DNA from: Cytobacillus luteolus
Lineage (GTDB): Bacteria; Bacillota; Bacilli; Bacillales; Bacillaceae_L
Direction: 5' to 3'
Assembly (NCBI RefSeq): GCF_017873715.1
Contig: NZ_JAGGKM010000003.1
Coordinates: 574,118-638,117 of the forward strand
DNA: 64,000 bases
In this document: positions 1-8,224 of the stretch, piece by piece
How positions within the stretch are numbered: the first letter of the stretch is position 1
Layout of the letters: each line of letters begins with the position of its first letter
Notes under the pieces: generated by a model
What the model was told of the DNA's origin: nothing
Databases searched by the model: none
Seen by the model: only the letters and a program-made list of their open reading frames with translations
Program-made: the position numbers and the translations under genes

Positions 1-2
1 AG

Positions 3-110
3 TTATTAAATAGTAATTACTCTTTGTATTTATATACTCTAATTGCTATCGTATTGTTAGCATTTATTGCATTATTAGCTAGAAACAAAATAATCAATCG
101 GAGTACATAG
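3..110 (+). CDS. C-terminal fragment of a membrane protein (partial)
   Basis: An open frame enters from the left edge and ends at TAG 108-110. It encodes about 20 hydrophobic residues (LYLYTLIAIVLLAFIALLA) followed by a basic tail (RNKIINRST), typical of a last transmembrane helix with a cytoplasmic end. The start lies outside the window, so the family cannot be named. The next gene follows within 15 bp and may be co-transcribed. Confidence 0.5.
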   Translation, partial: LLNSNYSLYLYTLIAIVLLAFIALLARNKIINRST

Positions 111-124
111 GAAGGAAAGGAACA

Positions 125-430
125 TTGACACCATTTACAGAAAAAGTAATTGAAATAATCAAAAGTATTCCTGCTGGTAAAGTGATGACCTATGGCCAAA
201 TTGCGGGTGTTGCAGGTAGTCCCAGAGCAGCTCGCCAGGTTGTGCGTATCCTTCATTCGATGAGTAAGAAGCACCGTCTTCCCTGGCATCGTGTGATAAA
301 TGCGAAAGGGGAAATTGCTTTGCAGGACGATGAGTCTTTTAATGAACAACGAATGAATTTAGAAATGGAAGGCGTTCTAATTGGCTTGCACGGAAAAATT
401 GATCTAACAAAATATCAGTGGCATCCTTAG
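125..430 (+). CDS. atl: Alkyltransferase-like (ATL) protein, MGMT DNA-binding fold
   Basis: This 101 aa protein matches the C-terminal DNA-binding domain of O6-alkylguanine-DNA alkyltransferases. The helix-turn-helix region (KVMTYGQIAGVAGSPRAARQV) is followed by PWHRVI, where true transferases have PCHRV. Trp in place of the acceptor Cys is the hallmark of ATL proteins, which bind O6-alkylguanine and flag it for nucleotide excision repair rather than removing the alkyl group. The start is TTG at 125, with AAGGAAAGG just upstream. The length is normal for bacterial ATLs. The family call is strong; the repair role is known for the family, not shown here. Confidence 0.9.
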   Translation: MTPFTEKVIEIIKSIPAGKVMTYGQIAGVAGSPRAARQVVRILHSMSKKHRLPWHRVINAKGEIALQDDESFNEQRMNLEMEGVLIGLHGKIDLTKYQWHP

Positions 431-432
431 GA

Positions 433-458
433 AGAGTTGGATAATCAACTCTTTTTTT
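433..458 (+). terminator. Rho-independent terminator after the ATL gene
   Basis: A 7-bp stem (AGAGTTG / CAACTCT) with a 6-nt loop is followed by seven T residues. It begins three bases after the ATL stop codon. Confidence 0.8.
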
Positions 459-552
459 CGTTATGTTTACAATATAGTAAACATAAGTAAGGGAATATAT
501 GGTACCATTATAATTAGTTATAATATTTTGATAAATTAGAAGGTGATAAAGC

Positions 553-849
553 TTGTATCCCGAATGGATCTCTATTGAAAACCACGTGTTTTGGGGAGCA
601 ATATTAATTATCGTCAATTTAATTGGTATAACAGGGGCTTCTGCAATCTTTATTTCTATATTTCAACAAAGCAGGATAAAGGGCTATCTTAATTTATTGG
701 TCTTGTTTTGTTCTGTTGTTCTCGTACTGATAAATGTTTTTTCTTATTCAAAAACGTTAGGGATTATCATTTGTGTAGTAGACGTTATAATGGGTTTTAT
801 CGTTTTTAACTATTTGCGAAATCGTTCAGTTAAATTAAATACAAACTAA
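553..849 (+). CDS. Small membrane protein, unknown function
   Basis: This 98 aa protein begins at TTG 553 behind AAGGTGAT. It has three clear hydrophobic segments, about residues 15-37, 47-63 and 68-85, and a short basic C-terminus. I recognise no family. The next gene starts about 20 bp downstream in the same direction, and the three genes from 553 to 1715 probably form one transcript that ends at the hairpin at 1720. Confidence 0.65.
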   Translation: MYPEWISIENHVFWGAILIIVNLIGITGASAIFISIFQQSRIKGYLNLLVLFCSVVLVLINVFSYSKTLGIIICVVDVIMGFIVFNYLRNRSVKLNTN

Positions 850-868
850 ATTTAGGATGGTTAACTTT

Positions 869-1339
869 ATGAAAGACAAAATTACATTACTGTTTATAGT
901 TGTAGGTATGACATGCCTTTTGGGACTGACTCAGTTTGATAGAGAGGTATGGGATGTAAATGCAAAGCTGCTAGAGGAAAAGGTATCTGAAATGAACGAG
1001 TCAGTCGAGACAATAAATTTATCAGAATTAACACCGTTTGAGTGGGATAAGGTATATTTCTTCTATCCTTACACACCAAAAGAAACTGTGTACAAAACAG
1101 TTGGATATGAGTGGGACTCTATTTCTGAAACGGTTAGTGAAGGCATGAACCAGATTGTCTTTTTAAAGAAAGGAACGGTTGTTTGTTATGTATACGGGTA
1201 CCCGGCTAATACTGGATATGGACTAAGTTACACGGGTGGGCCTTATAATGATGTGGCTTCATTACTTGAAATTAATGATGATTTGCTTTTCGAAGTTAAA
1301 CGAGGTGACAGATTTATATTTTTAGAGAAGCGACTTTAG
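869..1339 (+). CDS. Membrane-anchored hypothetical protein
   Basis: The start is placed at ATG 869 (MKDKITLLF), which has AGGATGG at good spacing; the earlier in-frame ATG at 857 would overlap that ribosome site. An N-terminal hydrophobic helix (residues 5-19) precedes an extracytoplasmic domain of about 130 residues rich in aromatic residues (VYFFYPYTP, VCYVYGYPANTGYG). No catalytic motif is visible and I do not recognise the family. Its stop lies one base before the next start, which suggests coupled translation. Confidence 0.65.
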   Translation: MKDKITLLFIVVGMTCLLGLTQFDREVWDVNAKLLEEKVSEMNESVETINLSELTPFEWDKVYFFYPYTPKETVYKTVGYEWDSISETVSEGMNQIVFLKKGTVVCYVYGYPANTGYGLSYTGGPYNDVASLLEINDDLLFEVKRGDRFIFLEKRL

Positions 1340-1340
1340 G

Positions 1341-1715
1341 ATGATTGAAGAGGAAATGTTATACAGTTTAGTTTTATTCATAATTGTTGTTCTAATTATA
1401 GGATTCTACATTCTTAAAAGAAATACCAAAGTTGGGCATACCATTTTTAAATCGACAGGTGTACGACATGAATTTCCTCATGTTGATTTAGAGAAGCAAA
1501 GAGTAACTTGTATTGTTACCTATAAGAGTAAAACGTATATGACTGTAGTTGTTGATATGAAAACAGGTGAAGTAGAGATACATGGTAATGTTGATTCCCT
1601 TGGTAGAAAGGCGATGGATTTAGAATCATATATTGATATGTTCAAGCAGCAGGCGCGCTTTTTCGTTGAAAATGAGATATCTAATCCTGAAGAATATTAT
1701 CAGAACTTAAAGTAG
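1341..1715 (+). CDS. Single-pass membrane hypothetical protein
   Basis: This 124 aa protein has one N-terminal transmembrane helix (about residues 6-25) and a soluble C-terminal domain with alternating hydrophobic residues (VTCIVTYKSKTYMTVVVDM), suggesting a small beta-rich fold. ATG 1356 is an alternative start. It is the last gene of the 553-1715 unit. No family is recognised. Confidence 0.6.
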   Translation: MIEEEMLYSLVLFIIVVLIIGFYILKRNTKVGHTIFKSTGVRHEFPHVDLEKQRVTCIVTYKSKTYMTVVVDMKTGEVEIHGNVDSLGRKAMDLESYIDMFKQQARFFVENEISNPEEYYQNLK

Positions 1716-1719
1716 TGGT

Positions 1720-1746
1720 GAGTTGATGAATTTCAACTCTTTTTTT
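1720..1746 (+). terminator. Rho-independent terminator
   Basis: A 7-bp stem (GAGTTGA / TCAACTC) with a 6-nt loop is followed by seven Ts, directly after the gene ending at 1715. Confidence 0.8.
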
Positions 1747-1779
1747 GTAGACTATTTTAGTATAAAAAGAGGTAAAGCC

Positions 1780-2280
1780 ATGAGATATAGAGATAATTTG
1801 ATTGTGTTCCTAGCTTTGATTTTAGTGTTAATAGGCTGCTCAAAGAATTCAAATGTCGAGATGAATCCAGTCAAGCCCGAGGATTTTGAATTCAGCTTAA
1901 CCTATGGGACATATGGAAAGCAAAAAATAGATACCTTTAATGATTTGGTGATAAAGGACTTAGTCATCGATGGAGTTATAGAAGCAAATATTAAGCTTTC
2001 TAAAGAAGATATGAATAAGATTTATGAGGAAATGCGTTCTATAAATATTATGGGTAAATTGGATTTGAAAAAGGAGGATGAGTGTATGTCTGAACCGTCA
2101 TCATTTACTGAATGGACTATACAAATGAATGGTTAGACAAAAACCATTCACTATCAAACCTATTGTGAGTATCCTAATGACATCCTAAAATTAATTGAAC
2201 TTAAAGATTATATCCATAATATTGTCATTGAGAAACCAGAATACAAAGGACTTCCTGCGTCGAATGGTTATTATGAATAA
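1780..2280 (+). pseudogene. Lipoprotein gene interrupted by an in-frame amber codon
   Basis: ATG 1780 follows AGAGGT and encodes a lipoprotein signal peptide with lipobox LIGC. The frame stops at TAG 2134-2136 after 118 codons, but the same frame then stays open for 47 more codons and ends at TAA 2278-2280. The downstream part (TKTIHYQTYCEYPND, LIELKDYIHNIVIEKPEY) reads like normal protein and continues naturally from WTIQMNG. The simplest reading is a nonsense change (for example AAG to TAG) in a gene of about 166 codons. A sequencing error is possible. The family is an uncharacterised Bacillus lipoprotein type. Confidence 0.75.
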
Positions 2281-2467
2281 AGAATTACTACGCATTGCTT
2301 GTAACAATAATATCAGGAAACTTGGTTACGTCATTGGCATTTTAGATGTATTAAAATTTAGATGAAAAATCAAATATACTGGATAAATATGGTATTATTT
2401 ATATGAGATTTTAAAAGTTTGATAGGTATTCTATGTGGAAGAGTGAATAGTGAAAGGGGAGATCTCC

Positions 2468-3055
2468 TTGCAAAATAAAAGATTGCTGGTTTTTGGGTTA
2501 GCTATATTTATAATTGGATTTGTATTTTATCAATTTAACAAGAACCAAGGAGTACACTATATTTTTAACAATCTTGACAGGTTTGACGTACAAACAACCA
2601 CCTACGAAGAAAAGATTCAGTTTAAGCTAACGACAGAAGAAATTATAAGTGGTCTTGATTTGCCATTAGGGATTACAGAATTAGAAAATACAAATATAGA
2701 TTTAGTTCAAATTATTGAAAGAGAGAATACATTCTCACATGAGGACGAGATAATTTTGATAATTGGCATAAAAAGCCAGTATAAGTCTTCTGAAGGCACA
2801 ATGCTATCCTTAACCAAGTTAAATGAAGATAGATCATTTACAACCTCATTAGTTGAACTAAATGCTTATGATGAGCATGGAAATCCTGGTCATTTTGGTT
2901 CCGGAAATGGAAGTTATTATGAAGGTGGCTACCAAGAGCATATCGGTTACACTTTTGAAAAGGAAGAGCTAATGTCGAGCAAGGAATGGTTGTTTGAAGT
3001 TAGTGGATTAAGACTTGTTATGTATAAAAAGAAAATAGAACGAGGAGGCATGTGA
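2468..3055 (+). CDS. Membrane-anchored hypothetical protein
   Basis: TTG 2468 (MQNKRLLVFG) is preferred because AAAGGGGA lies 8 nt upstream; GTG 2450 is an alternative. One N-terminal transmembrane helix is followed by about 165 extracytoplasmic residues containing a Gly/Tyr-rich stretch (GHFGSGNGSYYEGGYQEH). The stop overlaps the next gene's start, so the pair is translationally coupled. Function is unknown. Confidence 0.65.
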   Translation: MQNKRLLVFGLAIFIIGFVFYQFNKNQGVHYIFNNLDRFDVQTTTYEEKIQFKLTTEEIISGLDLPLGITELENTNIDLVQIIERENTFSHEDEIILIIGIKSQYKSSEGTMLSLTKLNEDRSFTTSLVELNAYDEHGNPGHFGSGNGSYYEGGYQEHIGYTFEKEELMSSKEWLFEVSGLRLVMYKKKIERGGM

Positions 3056-3462
3056 TGAGGGAGAACAAACAATATTTCTTTTGGGTAGTAGCATTGTTTT
3101 TATTGTTGTGGCTTGGCTCTGAGGTACAGACTATTTTACGAAATTATCAATCTACCTATTATAAACCTATTCCGTATATTACTTTTTCCGTACTTTTTCC
3201 AGTACTAGTAGGAATGTTTCTGCGATTACCACAATACTTAAAAGAGAAAAAGTCTAATGATAACTTTTCTATAAACTGGGCTAAACTACTATTCCTGGGT
3301 CTTCCTCTGTTATTTATCACATTAAGTCCACTCTACTTTGTCCTAGGTATACCCATAGTCACTTTTACATGGACTATACTTTTTAGCTCTAGCCTTACTA
3401 TTACAACAATGTCTGGTATCATTTTTGGATATGTATTAGCAGAGAGTTTGAGAGAAAAATAG
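3052..3462 (+). CDS. Small multi-pass membrane protein
   Basis: This protein of about 135 aa has four predicted membrane segments (about residues 8-25, 43-58, 74-95 and 100-128). The start is either GTG 3052 or ATG 3055, both just behind GGAGG; either way it overlaps the upstream stop. No conserved motif is recognised. It belongs to a run of small envelope genes from 2468 to 5049. Confidence 0.65.
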   Translation: MMRENKQYFFWVVALFLLLWLGSEVQTILRNYQSTYYKPIPYITFSVLFPVLVGMFLRLPQYLKEKKSNDNFSINWAKLLFLGLPLLFITLSPLYFVLGIPIVTFTWTILFSSSLTITTMSGIIFGYVLAESLREK

Positions 3463-3480
3463 ACTAGTGGAGGTTTTTGC

Positions 3481-4371
3481 TTGATAAAGGAAATTACTTG
3501 TATAGTCACTTTATTTCTATTAGTGGGATGTAGCTTATCCACGAATCAATCTAATCAATTTATGATTGTGAATAATAGTAATACCTTGAAAACAGAGCTA
3601 TATACAGTAGGGGGATCAAGGGATGAATACAGACTGATTAACGAACTCAATGGGTATTACTTGGATTATATGAATGTATCAAAAGAATCTTTTACAACTA
3701 TTGATGAGAATAAACTAATCAGTTATAACTTTAAAAATGACTCAAAAGTAGTTCTTGTCGATTTAAATAAAGTAACCGAAATTGGATCTGATGGAGGGTT
3801 ATTAGATTTCTATTTAACGGATGATCAAAAGCAATTGTTTTTTGAAAAAGTTACTCATGGTGAAGTCCATGGACTATTTCAGATTTCTTCGTATCATTTA
3901 GATACTGGTAAAGAAGTTTTATGGACTAATGACAACTTGTATTCGTTTTTTGATCCTATTAAAGTGAAAAATGGAATTTATGTACTACGAAATAAAGAAG
4001 GAACTTATAAAGAAGCTGCAAAGGATTTGTACTTAATAGAATGTCCTGGTTGCCCTCCGATAAAGATTAACAAGGAAGAAATGAATGTAAGTGGACTTTT
4101 AGATATTGATGAGGAAAAGAGTTTAGCATACATCGTTGTAGAGGGAAGTGGAGGTTTGACTGATCTAGTCAAGGTGTCGCTGGATACAGGAGTTGAAAAA
4201 AAGATTCTAAAAGACCAGGGAATTGTGTCCGTTTCTGTGGAACAAGCCATAATCATTTCACGAGACAATGATGGAACTTACTTAATAAGAAATCTTTACA
4301 CACTTGAAGAATTATATAGGATAAATCTTGGGAAGTTTAGGAGTCTAGTGTATTTCTACACATTTGACTAG
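3481..4371 (+). CDS. Lipoprotein, unknown function
   Basis: TTG 3481 follows GGAGG with good spacing. The N-terminus is a lipoprotein signal with lipobox LVGC at residues 14-17, so the 280-residue mature protein should be lipid-anchored outside the membrane. The body has repeated beta-strand-like stretches (KVVLVDLNKVTEIGS, SLAYIVVEGSGG), compatible with a beta-propeller-like fold, but this is only an impression. Seventeen bases separate it from the upstream gene. Confidence 0.7.
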   Translation: MIKEITCIVTLFLLVGCSLSTNQSNQFMIVNNSNTLKTELYTVGGSRDEYRLINELNGYYLDYMNVSKESFTTIDENKLISYNFKNDSKVVLVDLNKVTEIGSDGGLLDFYLTDDQKQLFFEKVTHGEVHGLFQISSYHLDTGKEVLWTNDNLYSFFDPIKVKNGIYVLRNKEGTYKEAAKDLYLIECPGCPPIKINKEEMNVSGLLDIDEEKSLAYIVVEGSGGLTDLVKVSLDTGVEKKILKDQGIVSVSVEQAIIISRDNDGTYLIRNLYTLEELYRINLGKFRSLVYFYTFD

Positions 4372-4395
4372 TTGATTTGTAAAGAGGTGACAGTA

Positions 4396-4599
4396 ATGAA
4401 TACGAGAAAAGAAGAAAAACCCCCTGCATTTTATTTGTTCATTGGAATTGCTTTTTTGTTATTGGGGATTGGTAATTTAACTTTACTGTTGAAACCAGGT
4501 AGTTTTTTTGAACTCATTTTGGGATTGTCTGGGATACCAGCTATTATTGGCGCAGTGATATTATTAAAAGAATATCTTCAGTTGGATAAACAATACTAA
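4396..4599 (+). CDS. Small two-helix membrane protein
   Basis: ATG 4396 (MNTRKEEKPPAF) lies behind AGAGGTGA and is preferred over the upstream in-frame TTG at 4372. The 67 aa product has two hydrophobic helices joined by a short Gly-containing turn. Function is unknown. Confidence 0.6.
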   Translation: MNTRKEEKPPAFYLFIGIAFLLLGIGNLTLLLKPGSFFELILGLSGIPAIIGAVILLKEYLQLDKQY

Positions 4600-4639
4600 A
4601 ATGTTAGATTGTTAGAATGTGTTTGGTGGCCTAAGTTAA

Positions 4640-4864
4640 ATGATTAAATACAATGAACGTTTCTTTATGAGACTGGCAATCCTTTTTTTCAGTATTTCAA
4701 TTATATCCCTACTTGTCCCTCTTTACTTGTCTACACTTCTAGAAGTAAATATAAAGGCATTTTCACTAAATGTAGTTAGCTTTTGCTTTGGTTTACACTT
4801 TCTTATGGTTGCTAATTATCATAGAAAAGTAGCTAAAGCCAAGAAAGGAAGTAATGTACAATGA
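4640..4864 (+). CDS. Small two-helix membrane protein
   Basis: A 74 aa protein with two transmembrane helices (about residues 10-31 and 39-57) and a basic C-terminal tail. The upstream ribosome site is weak. Its stop overlaps the next ATG (ATGA arrangement), so the two are coupled. No family is recognised. Confidence 0.55.
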   Translation: MIKYNERFFMRLAILFFSISIISLLVPLYLSTLLEVNIKAFSLNVVSFCFGLHFLMVANYHRKVAKAKKGSNVQ

Positions 4865-5049
4865 GAATAATAGTATACATAGGTAGTTCATTAATGGCTT
4901 TAGGTGGACTTATTGTTTTAGGCAATATCATGTATGAGTATCTAGCTTCAGGTGAGTTAAAGGTAGGTTTACTTGGAATGGGAATTATTCCGATAATGGG
5001 TGCGATTTTACTTGTTATTGGAAGACATTTTTCTGAGAAGAAGAGTTAG
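4861..5049 (+). CDS. Small two-helix membrane protein
   Basis: A 62 aa protein whose ATG overlaps the upstream stop by four bases. It has two hydrophobic helices with Gly-rich packing (LMALGGLIVLG, LLGMGIIPIMGAILLVIG). Function is unknown. Confidence 0.55.
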   Translation: MRIIVYIGSSLMALGGLIVLGNIMYEYLASGELKVGLLGMGIIPIMGAILLVIGRHFSEKKS

Positions 5050-5067
5050 GTGATGGGGTTTTAGTTC

Positions 5068-5253
5068 ATGCAAAAGGTCCTAAAAATGAAGTCTTAGATT
5101 ACCTATCTTTGTGTTGGTCTTTCAATGGTGTATATAGGTATGGTATTAGTATTTTTAAATGACACTTTAAAGGTATCAGGCTTTTTGTCTATTATTGGAG
5201 GTAGTCTTTACATAAGTACTGCGCTCTTGGGTTTTATAAAAAATAGGAAATAG
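5068..5253 (+). pseudogene. Small membrane-protein gene with an internal amber codon
   Basis: From ATG 5068 the frame reads MQKVLKMKS, then TAG at 5095-5097, then continues open for 51 codons to TAG 5251-5253 with two strongly hydrophobic segments (YLCVGLSMVYIGMVLVFL, GFLSIIGGSLYISTALLGF). Composition and position match the intact neighbours at 4640 and 4861. It is probably a decayed member of the same cluster. Alternatively a shorter protein starts at an internal ATG near 5125, although no ribosome site is visible there. Confidence 0.5.
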
Positions 5254-5280
5254 TGAAGATGTTTAACACAGGAGGAAACC

Positions 5281-5838
5281 ATGTTTATCTACAAAATAAA
5301 TGAAGAGCTTTCTTTAAAATTAATAGACTTAAATGATGGAGCTAGAATATATGAATTAACAGACCAATCAAGGGCATATTTACGTGAATGGCTGCCTTGG
5401 TTGGATTACACAACAAAACCAGAGGATACGAATGAATTTATTAAAATGAGCATTAGTGGATTTGCGGATCGTAAAAGTGTAACAACGGTGATTCTTTTTA
5501 AAGGTGTGATCGTAGGAGTTGCTGGTTTCAACAGTATTAACTGGTCAAATAAAACAGCTCAAATTGGCTATTGGTTAGGCAAAGAATATCAAGGTAATGG
5601 TATTATGACCAAGGTAACAAAGGCCTTAGTAGAATATGCTTTTAATGAATTAAAGCTGAATAAAGTAGAAATTAGAGTCGCAACTGAGAATATAAAGAGT
5701 AGAAGTATTCCGGAAAGACTAGGTTTTATTAATGAAGGGTGCATTAGACAAGCAGAATGGCTTTATGACCATTATGTGGATCATTATATTTATGGAATGT
5801 TGGCTGATGAATGGAAAAAACAAGATATCACTACATAG
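5281..5838 (+). CDS. ydaF: GNAT acetyltransferase, RimL/YdaF type
   Basis: This 185 aa protein closely resembles B. subtilis YdaF in length and layout. It has the N-terminal REWLPWLDYT region, the central IGYWLGKEYQGNGIMT acetyl-CoA-binding segment (Q/R-x-x-G-x-G/A motif) and the C-terminal NIKSRSIPERLGFINEG signature. Members acetylate N-terminal or small-molecule amines, and the substrate of YdaF itself is not established as far as I know. The gene has a strong GGAGGA site and is cytoplasmic. Confidence 0.85.
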   Translation: MFIYKINEELSLKLIDLNDGARIYELTDQSRAYLREWLPWLDYTTKPEDTNEFIKMSISGFADRKSVTTVILFKGVIVGVAGFNSINWSNKTAQIGYWLGKEYQGNGIMTKVTKALVEYAFNELKLNKVEIRVATENIKSRSIPERLGFINEGCIRQAEWLYDHYVDHYIYGMLADEWKKQDITT

Positions 5839-5981
5839 AGTTCTGTTATGTTGGCTTTGGAGTATTACTCCTAACTATTATCACACTTATTGTGTTTTTA
5901 AGAGTTTTTAAGAAAACGTTGTATACAGAAAATCTTAACCTATCAAACAAAAGTAAGGGGATAGACATTTATGGGATTTGA
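5811..5981 (+). CDS. Possible overlapping 56 aa membrane peptide
   Basis: ATG 5811 opens a frame different from the acetyltransferase that overlaps its last 28 bases. It encodes 56 residues with one strong transmembrane helix (YVGFGVLLLTIITLIVFL) and a polar tail, and runs 11 bases into the next gene. It fills an otherwise unexplained gap. The ribosome site is weak (GATGA). It could be a real coupled small protein or the remnant of a longer membrane gene. Confidence 0.4.
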   Translation: MEKTRYHYIEFCYVGFGVLLLTIITLIVFLRVFKKTLYTENLNLSNKSKGIDIYGI

Positions 5982-6357
5982 TTTAAGTACGGTGGCTGCA
6001 ATTGCTGCTTCAATTATTCTTGTGGGAATCGCTGTATTTCAGGTATTGCTGGCATTAGGGTTTCCATTCGGTGAGGCAGCAATGGGAGGATACCATAGGG
6101 TGCTACCTAAGAAACTTAGAGTAGTAAGTGTGTTAAATGGTCTCATTCTTATATTTATGGCTTATGTTTTTCTTGAGCATGCAGAAGTTTTTACTTTCAA
6201 TTACTTCACGACTACGATATTTGTATGGATATTTACCGTCTTCCTAGCGCTTAATACTATTGGGAATTTTGTATCAAGAAGTAAAAAGGAGAAGTATATC
6301 ATGACTCCTTTATCTAGCATAGCTTTCATTTTATGTTTGATTGTAGTGTTATTTTAA
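5971..6357 (+). CDS. Conserved four-helix membrane protein
   Basis: A 128 aa protein with four transmembrane segments. A conserved-looking loop between helices 1 and 2 (GFPFGEAAMGGYHRVLPKKLR) is seen in many Bacillus hypothetical proteins. AAGTAAGGGG serves as ribosome site. No enzymatic motif is visible and function is unknown. Confidence 0.7.
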   Translation: MGFDLSTVAAIAASIILVGIAVFQVLLALGFPFGEAAMGGYHRVLPKKLRVVSVLNGLILIFMAYVFLEHAEVFTFNYFTTTIFVWIFTVFLALNTIGNFVSRSKKEKYIMTPLSSIAFILCLIVVLF

Positions 6358-6408
6358 ACTTATGAAATTAAATTTAGTAGACAAGTGGGATGATATTCTG
6401 GAGGTTCT

Positions 6409-6978
6409 ATGAAAACATATATCTATATGGTGAGGCATGGTGACTCGCCTAAATTTGGAGATGAAAGAATTAGAGGGTTAACTTCTGAAGGTACTGAATC
6501 AGCTAAACGAGTAACTAACATTCTAATAGATGAGGGTATTGACATTGTTGTTTCTAGTCCATACCTCCGTTCGATCCAAACTGTTCAGCCATTAGCTGAC
6601 GCACTTGGTCAGGAAGTTGTAGTATGTGAAGACCTTAAAGAGTGGGTTTTCTCGAGTGAAGGTACTAGAATACCAGACACTGAACTTATCCCTTTATTAG
6701 AGAAGTCATTTTCAAATCCAACCTTATCTTTTAGTGGGACTGAGTCTAATGAGGACTGTCAAAAACGAGCGGTCTCAGATCTTTTAAAAATAATCGAGAA
6801 ATACCGAGGAAAAAAGGTGACGATAGGAACTCATGGTGCTGTAATGACTTTAATGATGGGATACTTTGATAAGAAATATGATTTAAGTTTCTTACGGAGA
6901 ATTTCAAAACCAGATATATATCGTATGGAATTTAATGAATTTCAATTAGTGGAAGTTACTAGATTATGGAGTAATTAG
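6409..6978 (+). CDS. Histidine phosphatase family protein (phosphoglycerate mutase-like)
   Basis: This 189 aa protein has the N-terminal catalytic RHG motif (MVRHGDS, His about residue 10), a conserved Arg in SSPYLRSIQT and the second catalytic His in TIGTHGAVM (about residue 141). These are the phosphohistidine nucleophile and general acid region of the branch-1 histidine phosphatases. Substrates vary widely, from sugar phosphates to phosphoserine, and cannot be told from sequence. It stands alone between unrelated genes with GGAGG at good spacing. Confidence 0.85.
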   Translation: MKTYIYMVRHGDSPKFGDERIRGLTSEGTESAKRVTNILIDEGIDIVVSSPYLRSIQTVQPLADALGQEVVVCEDLKEWVFSSEGTRIPDTELIPLLEKSFSNPTLSFSGTESNEDCQKRAVSDLLKIIEKYRGKKVTIGTHGAVMTLMMGYFDKKYDLSFLRRISKPDIYRMEFNEFQLVEVTRLWSN

Positions 6979-7035
6979 AAGTAAAAATGAGGGTGTTATT
7001 AGAACTAAGGGCAGACGAGAATTGGAGTGAATGGA

Positions 7036-7590
7036 TTGTTTAAACAACCTCAGATTCTACTTTTTTGTTTACTAGTATTATTTTTAACAGTATCCTTTTA
7101 CCCTTCATCACATGTAATGGCATGTGATTGTTATGTCCCTGAAACCGCACATGAAGCTCAAGAGAAAGCAGATGCAGTGTTTAAAGGAAAAGTGTTACAG
7201 CTAAAAAAGGAGAAGATTGAGGGAGAAACTTACAATGTAGCCTTAATATCAGTCTCTGAGACTTGGAAAGGAATTGATGACACGCAAGTGACTGTTTTTA
7301 CAGATTGGACGAGTTGTCAGTTTGATTTTGAAGTCGGAAAGGAGTACTTGCTTTATCCGAATAAACTGAATGGAGAACTGAGAGTCATTGACTGTGGAAG
7401 AAGCGTTGAAATACAATTTGCTGCTAATGACTTACTTCAACTTGGAAAAGGTGAAGATCCAACGAATATGGTTCAGTTAGAAGATGAATTCCAAAACAAT
7501 ACATTTAAAACTTTCATTGTCCTCACGTTGCTCATAATTATGACTGTTTCCATCTTTGGATTAGCACGAAAATGGAGAAGAAGAATCTAA
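7036..7590 (+). CDS. Secreted/membrane protein with TIMP/netrin-like (OB) domain
   Basis: TTG 7036 has GGAGTGA at ideal spacing; GTG 7027 is the alternative in-frame start. A signal peptide ends near the motif ACDCYVP, so the mature chain begins with the Cys-x-Cys typical of tissue-inhibitor-of-metalloproteinase-like domains. Further Cys residues at SCQFDF and DCGRS fit the disulfide pattern. A transmembrane helix near residues 160-178 with RKWRRR after it anchors the C-terminus. Bacterial members have no settled function; exposure outside the membrane is inferred. Confidence 0.75.
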   Translation: MFKQPQILLFCLLVLFLTVSFYPSSHVMACDCYVPETAHEAQEKADAVFKGKVLQLKKEKIEGETYNVALISVSETWKGIDDTQVTVFTDWTSCQFDFEVGKEYLLYPNKLNGELRVIDCGRSVEIQFAANDLLQLGKGEDPTNMVQLEDEFQNNTFKTFIVLTLLIIMTVSIFGLARKWRRRI

Positions 7591-7695
7591 ATTTTTTGGA
7601 GGAGCCTATAAGCATAATTAAAGGTATGAGTTGCTTTTATGGTAGGATTTTCTTTTGAAATGAAAAATCATTAATAACTGTAAATATAACTTAGT

Positions 7696-7735
7696 AAAAA
7701 GCATAGTGATTAGTAATTAAATCATCATGCTTTTT
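7696..7735. terminator. Hairpin terminator downstream of the TIMP-like gene
   Basis: AAAAAGCAT and ATGCTTTTT form a long stem with additional AGTGATT / AATCATC pairing inside. Ts run on both sides, so it could work in either direction. The rest of 7591-7886 holds no gene that I can see. Confidence 0.65.
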
Positions 7736-7886
7736 CGCATCCCAGTTTTATCTGAGACAATTCGAAACTGTTTTAAAAGGAATTACAAGTCGTAAGGATG
7801 TTTAAGGACTTTGTGAAGGGTTTCACTTAAATTAACGAAGCAGGAAAATGTAACAAAGAGAGTCTAAAAAAAGGAGTTGAATATTT

Positions 7887-8069
7887 TTGAACAAGAGGAA
7901 ACGTTATTGGATATTAATGCCACCATTTTTTATTACAATGCTAATAATGTTCTTTACTTTACCTAACCCATATAAAGGGCTTTCGGTAATAGTTGTTCTA
8001 ACTTTCTGGGTAACATTATGGATATGGAACTATTTTGGGGATAAAAAACAAAGGGAAATTGAGCGGTAA
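7887..8069 (+). CDS. Small membrane protein, paralogue of the 11001 gene
   Basis: A 60 aa protein from TTG 7887 behind AAAAAAAGGAG. It has a basic N-terminus (MNKRKRYWIL), two hydrophobic helices, and a conserved junction LPNPYKGLS. By eye 44 of 60 residues are identical to the protein at 11001-11192, and the upstream AATGTAACAAA block is shared too, so this is a segmental duplication. Function is unknown. Confidence 0.7.
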   Translation: MNKRKRYWILMPPFFITMLIMFFTLPNPYKGLSVIVVLTFWVTLWIWNYFGDKKQREIER

Positions 8070-8122
8070 TATTTCACTATCGAACGAACAAAAATAACAT
8101 TTATTGAAGGGGGAAACCAATT

Positions 8123-8224
8123 GTGGGGACTTTTAATAATAGTCTTACTTTCATATTAGCAGCAGGCATACTCATTACGATAGGATTTTTGTTTTTTATT
8201 TACAGACTTATAAGCAAGAAATAG
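8123..8224 (+). CDS. 33 aa single-helix membrane peptide
   Basis: GTG 8123 follows a strong GAAGGGGGA ribosome site at about 8 nt. The 33 residues (start MGTFNNSLTF) hold one transmembrane helix (ILAAGILITIGFLFFIYRL) and end in LISKK. It lies directly after the 60 aa membrane gene and before a terminator-like hairpin, as expected of a real small gene. Confidence 0.55.
   Translation: MGTFNNSLTFILAAGILITIGFLFFIYRLISKK

Noticed and set aside
1780..5253. Amber codons as recoding or suppression sites
   Set aside because: Other genes in the window end at TAG with no open frame after it, and no suppressor tRNA or readthrough signal is visible. Mutation or sequencing error is simpler.
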